Position numbers and translations under genes: made by a program
Assembly (NCBI GenBank): GCA_002382735.1
Contig: DFZN01000043.1
Coordinates: 183,164-200,673 of the forward strand
From: a bacterium UBP11_UBA4055
Lineage (GTDB): Bacteria > UBA4055
DNA: 17,510 nucleotides
Direction: 5' to 3'
Notes under the pieces: generated by a model
What the model saw: the letters and a program-made list of their open reading frames with translations, nothing else
Databases searched by the model: none
What the model was told of the DNA's origin: nothing
In this document: positions 8,206 through 14,877 of the stretch, piece after piece
Position numbering within the stretch: the stretch's first letter is position 1
Layout of the letters: the number at the start of each line of letters is the position of its first letter

Positions 8206-9591
8206 ATGAATGTAGCAGTTTTATTAGCAGGGGGAAGCGGAGACAGATTTGGAGGCAGCCGGCAGAAGCAGTTAGCCAAATTAGCCGGCAAAGCAGTTAT
8301 TGAACATACTATTAATATTTTCCAGCAATCAAAACATATTGATGAAATAGCTATAGTTGTTAATGAAGGCTGCATAGATGAAATTGAAAAAATTGTCAAT
8401 AATTCATGTATAAGCAAAGTGAAAAGGATTTTGTTAGGCGGGAAGACACGAAACGAATCCAGTCTTGCTGCTATAAATTCGTACATGATAAATGATAATG
8501 TCAAAGATATTAATCTAATCTTTCATGACGCTGTTAGGCCTTTTTTATCGCAGGAAATACTTAGAGCGGTGGTTGAAGCTTTAGATTCCTATAACGCTGT
8601 AGATGTTGCTATTCCTGCGACAGACACAATTATCGAGTCGGTTTCAGGTAGCCTGATCACAAGTATTCCCGAGAGATCAAAATTATTTAGAGGCCAAACA
8701 CCCCAGGCTTTTAGGTTGAAAACAATTAAAAAAGCTTATGATATTGCTTTAAAAGATAAAAATTTTAAAGCTACTGATGACTGTGGTGTCGTAATTAAGT
8801 ATCTACCGGATGAAAAAGTATTTATTGTTAATGGCTCGGAATTGAATATGAAAATTACTTATGAATTAGATTTGTTTATTGCTGATAAGCTTTTTCAACT
8901 GAATTCGTTTCAAATAAATCCTGAAAAAAAATATAATTTTAATTTATTGGACAACAAGACTGTTGTTGTTTTCGGAGGCAGCTACGGTATAGGAAAAGAT
9001 ATAGTTGAAATTTGTAAGAAATATACTAAAAATGCTTTTTCTTTCAGCAGATCTGAAAACGAAGTGGATATCAAAGACACTGAAGCTGTAAGAAAATCTC
9101 TGAAATCAGTCTATAAAAAATGGGGTAGGATAGATTATATTGTAAACACAGCCGCGCTTCTTAAGAAAGAAACACTCATCAATACTTCTTATGAAGATAT
9201 ACAAGATGTTATTGATACGAATTATAAAGGAATGGTAAACATTGCAAAAGAATCCTTCAAATTCTTAAAAGAATCTCAGGGGCAGTTATTGTTTTTTACT
9301 TCGAGTTCCTATTCAAAAGGTAGAGCTTTTTATAGTCTTTATTCATCTACAAAAGCTTCTGCAGTAAACTTCACTCAGGCACTATCTGAAGAGTGGTCTG
9401 ATTTTAATATAAGAGTAAATTGTATAAACCCGGAACGAACAAAAACACCAATGAGAATAAAAAATTTCGGAGTAGAACCAGACGATAAACTTTTGAAATC
9501 AGAAGATGTTGCTTTAGTAGCTATAAAAACACTTCTTTCTGACTTTTCGGGTCAGGTTGTATATGTAAGAAAAGAAGATTTTCTTGAATAG
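8206..9591 (+). CDS. Bifunctional cytidylyltransferase-SDR reductase, Acs1/Bcs1-like (predicted CDP-ribitol synthesis)
   Basis: The 461-residue protein is a fusion. Residues 1 to about 230 form an IspD/TarI-type cytidylyltransferase with LLAGGSGDRFGG, RQKQLAKLAGKAVIEHT, FHDAVRPFLS, RGQTPQAFRL and ATDDCGVV. Residues from about 245 form a short-chain dehydrogenase with the nucleotide loop GGSYGIG, VNTAA in place of NNAG, and the catalytic Y379-x3-K383 in YSSTK, followed by INPERTKTPMR. The same arrangement and length occur in the Haemophilus capsule enzymes Acs1/Bcs1, which reduce ribulose 5-phosphate to ribitol 5-phosphate and activate it as CDP-ribitol. The ATG at 8206 is chosen over an upstream in-frame TTG at 8179 because AAGAAGGGGA lies 5 nt before it. 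The two TagF/TarL-like genes flank it, so donor synthesis and transfer are encoded together. A different pentitol or an IspD-only role is less likely. Confidence 0.88.
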   Translation: MNVAVLLAGGSGDRFGGSRQKQLAKLAGKAVIEHTINIFQQSKHIDEIAIVVNEGCIDEIEKIVNNSCISKVKRILLGGKTRNESSLAAINSYMINDNVKDINLIFHDAVRPFLSQEILRAVVEALDSYNAVDVAIPATDTIIESVSGSLITSIPERSKLFRGQTPQAFRLKTIKKAYDIALKDKNFKATDDCGVVIKYLPDEKVFIVNGSELNMKITYELDLFIADKLFQLNSFQINPEKKYNFNLLDNKTVVVFGGSYGIGKDIVEICKKYTKNAFSFSRSENEVDIKDTEAVRKSLKSVYKKWGRIDYIVNTAALLKKETLINTSYEDIQDVIDTNYKGMVNIAKESFKFLKESQGQLLFFTSSSYSKGRAFYSLYSSTKASAVNFTQALSEEWSDFNIRVNCINPERTKTPMRIKNFGVEPDDKLLKSEDVALVAIKTLLSDFSGQVVYVRKEDFLE

Positions 9592-10765
9592 ATATTTTAA
9601 TGAAATATTAAGATTGCCCTTTTATGTCCTGAGCACTATTATTTACGCTGTTTCTTTTTTTATTCCTAAAGATAAAAAACTCTGGTTGTTCGGAAGCTGG
9701 GACGGAGAAAAGTATTCTGATAACAGCAAATATTTTTTCGAATATATGTTAAATAAGCACAAAGAAGTTAATGCGATCTGGATTACAAAAAACACAGTTA
9801 TTTATAACTATCTCAAATCTAAGAATTTGCCTGTTGAGAAATATAATAGTTTAAGAGGAAGAATATTACATTTAAGAGCAAAAGTTGTAATCCTTACTAA
9901 AGGGAAAAAAGATGTTAATCATTATCTGTTGGCAATTAATACTAAAACAATACAATTATGGCATGGAGTAGGTTATAAAAAAATTCTTTTTGATACTGAT
10001 CTAAAAAATATTTATAACAGGTATATAAAGTATTTGTTTTTCTTCCCGATACTCAGAAATTTCCTTAAATACGATATGCTGATATCCACTTCGATTTTGA
10101 TGCAGAGTAGATTCTCAGGATCATTTAATATGGATATAAAAAAAATTCCGATTACAGGTTATCCGAGGAACGATATTTTATTCAGTAACTCTGCTAAGCT
10201 TGACTCAGATAATGAGGTAAGGACTATTTTGTACGCTCCAACTCTCAGAAATGAAGGTATAGACGGATCGGCAGCAGAGAAACTCAGTATCGAGGAACTA
10301 TCTAAAGTGAATGACTTTTTAGCGGGTATTAATGCCAAATTATACATTAAGCTCCATTTCAGCGAGGAGGATCAGGTAAGGAGTATAGATCTTTCGAACA
10401 TAAGACTGCTCAAATCAGATCCCTTTTTCGACATACAGGAATTTTTGTCCAGGACAGACATATTGATTACCGATTATTCTAGCGTTTATTTTGACTACCT
10501 GCTCCTTGACAGGCCTATCGTCTTTTTTGCCTACGATCTGGAAAATTACATCAGCAATGACAGAGGATTTTACGATAAATATGAAGATGTTACTCCCGGA
10601 GATGTTGTCAGAAGCTGGGCTGGAGTGATCGATTCAATTCAAAAAAGCCTTGAGGATCCAGGTCGGTATCAAGAAGAAAGAAGATCGCTCCGTGAAAAGT
10701 ATTGGGAACATTTTGACGGGAAAAGCTCGGAAAGAGTATATAAAGAAATAATGAAGATCTTATGA
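9584..10765 (+). CDS. TagF/TarL-like CDP-polyol phosphotransferase, copy 2
   Basis: This 393-residue relative of copy 1 has the N-terminal hallmark KKLWLFGSWDGEKYSDNSKY, then QLWHGVGYKKI (H127), ITGYPRNDIL, LYAPTLRNEG, K256-x-H258 and LITDYSSVYFDYLLLDRPI (T296-S300), then YDLE and DRGF. A hydrophobic stretch near residues 10-25 suggests membrane attachment. It starts at TTG, overlapping the last 8 nt of the upstream gene; no in-frame ATG occurs before about residue 55. As in copy 1, the second histidine lacks the usual following proline (KLHF). Two family members of different sequence suggest one primes and one extends the polyol-phosphate chain, or that each adds to a different site. Base composition changes within the gene: the first about 500 bases are near 25-30% G+C, the last about 500 near 40-43%. 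Confidence 0.87.
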   Translation: MNRYFNEILRLPFYVLSTIIYAVSFFIPKDKKLWLFGSWDGEKYSDNSKYFFEYMLNKHKEVNAIWITKNTVIYNYLKSKNLPVEKYNSLRGRILHLRAKVVILTKGKKDVNHYLLAINTKTIQLWHGVGYKKILFDTDLKNIYNRYIKYLFFFPILRNFLKYDMLISTSILMQSRFSGSFNMDIKKIPITGYPRNDILFSNSAKLDSDNEVRTILYAPTLRNEGIDGSAAEKLSIEELSKVNDFLAGINAKLYIKLHFSEEDQVRSIDLSNIRLLKSDPFFDIQEFLSRTDILITDYSSVYFDYLLLDRPIVFFAYDLENYISNDRGFYDKYEDVTPGDVVRSWAGVIDSIQKSLEDPGRYQEERRSLREKYWEHFDGKSSERVYKEIMKIL

Positions 10766-11538
10766 ACCACACATTCATCATACCTGCCTACAAAGAATCG
10801 CCCTATCTTGAAGAGTGCGTAAAGTCCCTTCTGTCTCAGACCGTAAAAAGCAAAATACTCATAACTACATCAACACCTTCTGAATTTCTGAACACTATAT
10901 CGGTTAAGTACGAAATACCACTAATAGTCAATCCTGAAAGAAGAGGTATAGCGCAGGACTGGAATTTCGCGTTCTCTCTGGCGGATACGGATTATGTTAC
11001 TCTTGCCCATCAGGACGATGTTTACAGCAAAGTTTATGCTGAGAAATGTTTGAAAAAAACGGAAAAACACCCGGACAACCTGATAGTTTTTACAGGATAC
11101 GGAGAATTATACGGAACAGATAAAATATCGAATAACATCCTGCTCATAATTAAGCGGATATTGCTGCTGCCCTATTTTTTTACAGACAATATCGGGAATA
11201 GAGTCATAAAAAAAAGCCTATTGCTGTTCGGCTCCCCAATATCGTGCCCGGGCGTTACTTACAATAAGAAAAGCCTTAAGGAATTCAAGTTCGATGAAAA
11301 TTTTACAGTAAACATGGACTGGAACGCGTGGGTCGAACTTTCACGCAGAAAAGGTTCGTTCGTATATGAAAAAAGCTCACTTTTTCTTCACAGGATACAT
11401 GAAGAAGCAGAAACCTCAAAGGCGTTTTCAGACAGCAGAAGAAAAGATGAAGATCTTATATTGTTCAAGAAAATGTGGCCGGATATTTTAGCCCGACTGC
11501 TGGCAAAATTATATTCTTTAAGCTACAGATCAAAATGA
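10762..11538 (+). CDS. Glycosyltransferase family 2
   Basis: The 258-residue protein opens with FIIPAYKESPYLEECVKSLL, the first strand of a GT-A domain, and has the metal site as AHQDDVY (D85-D86). A short MDWNAWVELSRRKG segment near residue 190 is common in small GT2 enzymes that act on surface glycans. Residues 129-140 are hydrophobic but no true membrane anchor is evident. ATGA overlap with the upstream stop shows it belongs to the same transcription unit, and its composition (about 43% G+C) matches the chromosome rather than the A+T-rich island. It is the last gene of the glycan locus; a new promoter begins just after it. The donor and acceptor are unknown. Confidence 0.85.
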   Translation: MNHTFIIPAYKESPYLEECVKSLLSQTVKSKILITTSTPSEFLNTISVKYEIPLIVNPERRGIAQDWNFAFSLADTDYVTLAHQDDVYSKVYAEKCLKKTEKHPDNLIVFTGYGELYGTDKISNNILLIIKRILLLPYFFTDNIGNRVIKKSLLLFGSPISCPGVTYNKKSLKEFKFDENFTVNMDWNAWVELSRRKGSFVYEKSSLFLHRIHEEAETSKAFSDSRRKDEDLILFKKMWPDILARLLAKLYSLSYRSK

Positions 11539-11547
11539 ACTTTTAGA

Positions 11548-11576
11548 TTGAACTTTATTGATTTTCTTTTTATAAT
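11548..11576 (+). promoter_or_regulatory. Sigma-70-like promoter for the 11613 gene
   Basis: TTGAAC at 11548-11553 and TATAAT at 11571-11576 are separated by exactly 17 bp. It starts 10 nt after the glycan operon ends, so the following gene has its own transcription start near 11583. Confidence 0.72.
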
Positions 11577-11612
11577 GTACCATAAATTAAGCTTATGACA
11601 ACAAGGAAAACA

Positions 11613-12026
11613 ATGACTGAAGAAACTCCCAAAAAGAAACCTATTAAGATCACGGAAAAGCAGGAAGAGCTTTTAAGAAAGATCGCCAACGCAATCGCCA
11701 CCCGCAGGATGAGTTCCCCGACTATATTTTTCCTTGAATCTGTCCAGCCTTTAAACTTCATAGCAAGCCAGTTCATGGCCTATGTGGAGCCTTTTCTTAC
11801 CTTCGTACTACCGAGGGACGCTTATAACGACATTCAGCAGGTCCTTGAGCAGAGGAAGGGCATCGATTACTTCCTCGATATTCTTGAGGATGAGGAGTTC
11901 AAATTCCAGAAGCACGAAAAGCAGGTCAGGCAGGATATCAAGAACATGAAAAAGATGGAAAAGATCGCTAAAGCCGAGAAGAAGGAATTTCTAAAAAAGC
12001 TTAAGAAGGCTGAAGAAGAAAAATAA
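11613..12026 (+). CDS. Small conserved-looking hypothetical protein with Lys/Glu-rich coiled tail
   Basis: I do not recognise a characterised family. The protein has 137 residues from the chosen ATG. It has a charged N terminus, then a compact central part with the striking segment FFLESVQPLNFIASQFMAYV and FLTFVLP, and a C-terminal tail from about residue 90 that is almost entirely Lys and Glu and likely a helix or coiled coil. The centre is hydrophobic and aromatic enough to lie on a membrane, but is not a classical transmembrane segment. The ATG at 11613 is preferred over one at 11595: AAGGA lies just before 11613, while 11595 has no ribosome site and would leave only about 12 nt of leader after the promoter. 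It precedes serS, which has its own promoter, so a functional link is not implied. Confidence 0.68.
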   Translation: MTEETPKKKPIKITEKQEELLRKIANAIATRRMSSPTIFFLESVQPLNFIASQFMAYVEPFLTFVLPRDAYNDIQQVLEQRKGIDYFLDILEDEEFKFQKHEKQVRQDIKNMKKMEKIAKAEKKEFLKKLKKAEEEK

Positions 12027-12033
12027 GTTTTTT

Positions 12034-12062
12034 TTGCGACAAATAAATTAAAATCATATATT
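12034..12062 (+). promoter_or_regulatory. Sigma-70-like promoter for serS
   Basis: TTGCGA at 12034-12039 and TATATT at 12057-12062 with a 17-bp spacer. The predicted transcription start near 12069 gives a leader of about 27 nt to the ATG at 12096, long enough to include its ribosome site. Confidence 0.6.
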
Positions 12063-12095
12063 ACCGCCCGCTAATAATTAATGAAGGGAATTATC

Positions 12096-13361
12096 ATGCT
12101 GGACATGAAATACATCAGAGAGAATCCGGACAAAGTTAAAGCCGGAATAAAGAACAAGAAAGTCGAAATTGACATAGACGGGCTGCTTGAACTCGACAAA
12201 AAGCGCAGGGACATTCTGGGTGAAGCCGAGGTATTGAAAGCGGAAAGGAACAAAGCTACGAACCTTATATCCGAGCTTAAGCGTAAGAAAGAGAACGCTG
12301 ATGAAATGGTTGTTAAGAGCAGGGAAATAGGCGACAAAATATCCGGATACGATGAAGAATTGAGGGTCGTGGAAAAGGGCATTAAAGAAGTGATGATGAC
12401 GATCCCGAACCTGCCGCACGACAGCGTTCCCGTAGGCAGGGATGCGGATGACAATATCGAAGTCAGGCAGGGTGGAGCAAAGAGGGATTTTACTTTCACG
12501 CCCAAAGACCACCTTCAGCTCTCCGAAAAACTCGGAATAATGGATTTTAAAAGGTCTTCAAGAATGAGCGGTTCGGGTTTTCCGCTCTATATAGACAAAG
12601 GCGCCACTCTCGAAAGAGCTCTCATCAGCTATATGCTCGATTACCACATTAAGGACGGATATAAAGAGATCATGCCTCCGATCATGGCGCTTCCATCGGC
12701 TATGGAAGGTACGGGCCAGCTTCCCAAGCTGAAAGAGGATATGTATTACTGCGAAAAAGACGACCTTTACCTCATTCCCACCGCAGAGGTCACTATAACC
12801 AATATGCACAGGGAGGAATTGATCAGCGCGGAGAACCTTCCCCTTTATTATGTGGGTTATACACCCTGTTTCAGGCGCGAGGCCGGCAGCTACGGTAAGG
12901 ACACAAAGGGTCTTTTGAGGGTGCACCAGTTCAATAAGGTCGAGATGGTCAAGTTCGTTAAGCCTGAAACTTCTTATGATGAGCACGAGGACCTGGTAAA
13001 AAGAGTCGAAGGGATACTTAATTCGCTTAAGATACATTACAGGATACTTCTGCTCTGCACGGGAGATCTGAGCTTTTCCGCGGCAAAGTGTTACGACATC
13101 GAGACATGGTCTCCGGCCGAGAACAAATATCTTGAGGCGTCTTCATGTTCGAACTTCGAGGATTTTCAGGCGCGGAGAATGGACTTAAGATACAGGCCGG
13201 AACCCAAGGCGAAGCCGGAATTTTTACATACGCTGAACGGGAGCGGGCTGGCGACTTCGAGGCTGATGGTGTCAATACTCGAGCACTATCAGAATGAGGA
13301 CGGAACGATCACTGTGCCTGAGGTGCTGAGGAAATATACCGGATTTGATGTTATAAAATAG
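12096..13361 (+). CDS. serS: Seryl-tRNA synthetase
   Basis: The 421-residue protein charges tRNA-Ser (and tRNA-Sec where present) with serine in the cytoplasm. The N-terminal 100 residues form the long antiparallel coiled coil that grips the tRNA extra arm (from LDMKYIRENPDKV through the charged repeats). The class II catalytic core follows, with motif 2 TPCFRREAGSYGKDTKG (from about T256, R260-E262), the serine-specific region LEASSCSNFEDFQARR, and motif 3 LNGSGLATSRLM with R389. Length and order are normal. The start at 12096 is chosen because AAGGGA lies 7 nt upstream; the in-frame ATG at 12081 lacks such a site and would be very close to the predicted transcription start. Its stop touches the decayed brnT remnant, so an old insertion or deletion event ended almost exactly at the serS end. 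Confidence 0.97.
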   Translation: MLDMKYIRENPDKVKAGIKNKKVEIDIDGLLELDKKRRDILGEAEVLKAERNKATNLISELKRKKENADEMVVKSREIGDKISGYDEELRVVEKGIKEVMMTIPNLPHDSVPVGRDADDNIEVRQGGAKRDFTFTPKDHLQLSEKLGIMDFKRSSRMSGSGFPLYIDKGATLERALISYMLDYHIKDGYKEIMPPIMALPSAMEGTGQLPKLKEDMYYCEKDDLYLIPTAEVTITNMHREELISAENLPLYYVGYTPCFRREAGSYGKDTKGLLRVHQFNKVEMVKFVKPETSYDEHEDLVKRVEGILNSLKIHYRILLLCTGDLSFSAAKCYDIETWSPAENKYLEASSCSNFEDFQARRMDLRYRPEPKAKPEFLHTLNGSGLATSRLMVSILEHYQNEDGTITVPEVLRKYTGFDVIK

Positions 13362-13500
13362 AAATATTGACTTTGATGAGCTCATTTTAGTAGTTGTCCA
13401 CACATTCAGAGATGATGACGGAATTGAAATGATTAGGATTATAAGCGCGAGGAAAGCTACTTCCAACGAAAAATCGACCTACGAAAAACGGAGATTATGA
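13357..13500 (+). pseudogene. brnT: 5'-truncated remnant of a BrnT-family toxin gene
   Basis: The frame opens only after a stop at 13354-13356 and runs to TGA at 13498-13500 without a start codon in the expected place. Its about 47 codons read as the C-terminal half of a BrnT-like toxin: ELILVVVHTFRDDDGIE followed by MIRIISARKATSNEKSTYEK, the usual family ending. Full BrnT proteins are about 90 residues, so the N-terminal half is missing; the break coincides with the end of serS. BrnT is a ribonuclease toxin of a type II toxin-antitoxin pair. The stop overlaps the antitoxin start (ATGA), the normal brnTA junction. The call rests on motif recognition, not a database search. An in-frame ATG exists only deep within the remnant, so no functional toxin is expected. 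Confidence 0.75.
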
Positions 13501-13709
13501 TGAAAAAAGAATATGATTTTACGAATGCCGAACAGGGAAAGTTTTATAAACCTGCTGAACAACTGGATATGCCTATTTATTTAGACAGAGAGATAATTGA
13601 ATATATTCTGAAGAAATGGAAAAAGAAAGACGAAGATTTTTCTTTATCTAAAATTATTAACGCTCTTCTAAAAAAAGATATAGAAATATCTGAAAAACTA
13701 TCGAATTAG
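13500..13709 (+). CDS. brnA: BrnA-like antitoxin (toxin partner truncated)
   Basis: The 69-residue protein begins MKKEYDFTNAEQGKFYKP and continues with LDMPIYLDREIIEYILKKW, the signature of BrnA/CopG-type antitoxins; the C-terminal SLSKIINALLKKDIEI is the expected ribbon-helix-helix part. BrnA proteins bind and neutralise the BrnT RNase and repress their own promoter. ATG at 13500 is preferred because CGGAG lies 6 nt upstream; an adjacent ATG at 13497 overlaps the brnT stop. The reading frame looks intact although the toxin is not, leaving an orphan antitoxin. With the normal promoter region lost along with the brnT 5' end, expression probably depends on read-through from serS. It may also neutralise a related toxin elsewhere in the genome. 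Confidence 0.82.
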   Translation: MKKEYDFTNAEQGKFYKPAEQLDMPIYLDREIIEYILKKWKKKDEDFSLSKIINALLKKDIEISEKLSN

Positions 13710-13753
13710 TCTATCCGCAGGTCTAAAATACTTCACAAAATCAGGAAAATAAA

Positions 13754-14518
13754 TTATATTTTCAGATCCACGACGACGGGGCAGTGGTCGGAGCCGTAAA
13801 CATCGTTCATTATATATGAATCCTTAACCTTCGGGAAGAACCCGCTGTTCACGAAGTGATAGTCGATCCGCCACCCGGTATTATTCTTGCGGGCGTTGAA
13901 CCTGTAGCTCCACCACGAATACTGCACTTTATCCGGATACAGCGCCCGGAAAGTGTCTGTGTAACCGGCGGCGCACAGTTTGTCGAGCCAGTCCCGCTCA
14001 ATGCGCAAAAAGCCGGAATAGTTCTCGTTTGCCTTGGCATTCTTAAGGTCTATCTCGTTGTGCGCGGTGTTAAAGTCGCCCGATATCAGAATGTCGTATC
14101 CGGCTTTTCTTAGCATCTCGAACCGCGCGAGCGCGGCGTCATAGTACCTCAGCTTGAAATCGAGCCGCTCGTCGCTCATCTGCCCGTTCGGGAAATAAAT
14201 ATTGAACATGGCGACCTTTCCAAAATTCACCTGCACCAGCCTGCCTTCGGTATCGAATTCATCTGCTCCGAGCTTGTAGATAACCTCATCCGGCTCTCTT
14301 TTCGAATATACCGCCGTCCCGCTGTAGCCCTTCTTTTCGGCAAATGCAAAATAGGAGTGATAACCTTCAATATTCTTTAGCTCGTCAGTTAAGGTGCCGG
14401 CCTGTATCTTGGTCTCCTGTAAAAAAAGCACATCGGGTTTCTCATATTCGATCCAGTCGAAAAAGCTCTTTTTGGCCACCGCCCTAAGCCCGTTCACATT
14501 CCAGCTGTATATTTTCAT
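13754..14518 (-). CDS. xth: Exodeoxyribonuclease III / AP endonuclease
   Basis: The 254-residue protein is the normal ExoIII length. It opens MKIYSWNVNGLRA (N7) and has the magnesium ligand E35 in LFLQETKIQ, Y108 in NIYFPNG, the SGDFN motif (D148, N150), SWWSYRFNARKNNTGWRIDY, and the catalytic pair D244-H245 in YGSDHCPVV. All active-site residues of the EEP fold are present. It cuts DNA at abasic sites in base-excision repair and has 3' exonuclease activity. The start at 14518 is chosen because GGAGG lies just before it and family members begin at this methionine; an upstream in-frame ATG at 14581 would add 21 residues unlike the family. It is read away from the Lrp-like gene, sharing a 128-bp divergent region. 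Confidence 0.96.
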   Translation of the reverse strand: MKIYSWNVNGLRAVAKKSFFDWIEYEKPDVLFLQETKIQAGTLTDELKNIEGYHSYFAFAEKKGYSGTAVYSKREPDEVIYKLGADEFDTEGRLVQVNFGKVAMFNIYFPNGQMSDERLDFKLRYYDAALARFEMLRKAGYDILISGDFNTAHNEIDLKNAKANENYSGFLRIERDWLDKLCAAGYTDTFRALYPDKVQYSWWSYRFNARKNNTGWRIDYHFVNSGFFPKVKDSYIMNDVYGSDHCPVVVDLKI

Positions 14519-14548
14519 ATAGACCGCCTCCGCTCTGAATTCAGTAAT

Positions 14549-14577
14549 AATAAAGGTAAATCCGAACAATTTATCAA
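14549..14577 (-). promoter_or_regulatory. Candidate promoter for the exonuclease III gene
   Basis: On the minus strand TTGATA (14577-14572) and TTTATT (14554-14549) are 17 bp apart. The -10 is imperfect. Its -35 lies only 12 bp from the -35 of the divergent plus-strand promoter. Confidence 0.4.
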
Positions 14578-14589
14578 GCAAAAAAAGTA

Positions 14590-14618
14590 TTGACTTGAGG
14601 ATGTTAATTGCATATTAT
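14590..14618 (+). promoter_or_regulatory. Strong sigma-70-like promoter for the Lrp-domain gene
   Basis: TTGACT at 14590-14595 and TATTAT at 14613-14618 with a 17-bp spacer. A strong GGGAGGGA ribosome site follows at about 14635-14642, 4 nt before the ATG at 14647. Confidence 0.7.
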
Positions 14619-14646
14619 TTACTAACCAAAATTCGGGAGGGAGATC

Positions 14647-14877
14647 ATGACGGGAGCTTATTTACTGATCAACACGGCGGCAGGAAAGGATGTATCCGCT
14701 TTGAAAGCACTGAAAAAGATCAAGGGTGTATCTCAGGCGCATCTGTGCACGGGACTTCACGACATCATCTGCTACATTGAGGAAAAAGACATAAAAGCCA
14801 TGGGCAAGATACTTATCGAAAAGGTCAGAGGCATAGACGGAATTACAAAAACTGTTACCTGTATATCAGTTTCTTAG
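14647..14877 (+). CDS. Stand-alone Lrp/AsnC effector-binding (RAM) domain protein
   Basis: The 76-residue protein consists of a single AsnC C-terminal-type domain: GAYLLINTAAGKDVSALKAL, then IKGVSQAHLCTGLHDIICYI, and an ending VRGIDGITKTVTCISV, a beta-alpha-beta-beta-alpha-beta pattern. No helix-turn-helix is present, so it cannot bind DNA as Lrp does. Stand-alone RAM proteins form dimers or higher rings and may bind amino acids or modify full-length Lrp regulators; the ligand here is unknown. It has a strong promoter and ribosome site, suggesting good expression. Its stop codon overlaps the stop of the convergent transporter gene, the two genes sharing 4 nt. The out-of-phase ORF beginning at 14595 is discounted. 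Confidence 0.85.
   Translation: MTGAYLLINTAAGKDVSALKALKKIKGVSQAHLCTGLHDIICYIEEKDIKAMGKILIEKVRGIDGITKTVTCISVS

Noticed and set aside
3790..10200. Island mobilised by an insertion sequence, integrase or tRNA-site attachment
   Set aside because: No transposase, integrase, tRNA or terminal repeat was seen at either edge; both edges lie inside intact reading frames, which fits homologous exchange better.
6957..10765. The two TagF-like genes as a recent tandem duplication or recombinogenic repeat
   Set aside because: They share only protein motifs; DNA identity is patchy even in the best-conserved TDYSS region, so they are ancient paralogs.
12024..12040. Run of eight T (12028-12035) just after a stop codon, as in an intrinsic terminator
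   Set aside because: No inverted repeat precedes the T-run, and the -35 box of the serS promoter overlaps its end.
12071..13037. Long minus-strand and alternative-frame ORFs across serS (144 and 159 codons)
   Set aside because: They lie fully opposite a gene with complete SerRS motifs, have no recognisable domains or ribosome sites, and reflect codon bias of the true frame.
13856..14113. Plus-strand ORF of 85 codons inside exonuclease III
   Set aside because: It is antisense to a catalytically complete ExoIII reading frame and shows no motif.
14519..14581. N-terminal 21-residue extension of exonuclease III, possibly a signal sequence
   Set aside because: The extension would run through the predicted promoter region; GGAGG and the family-standard MKIYSWN start at 14518 explain the gene fully.
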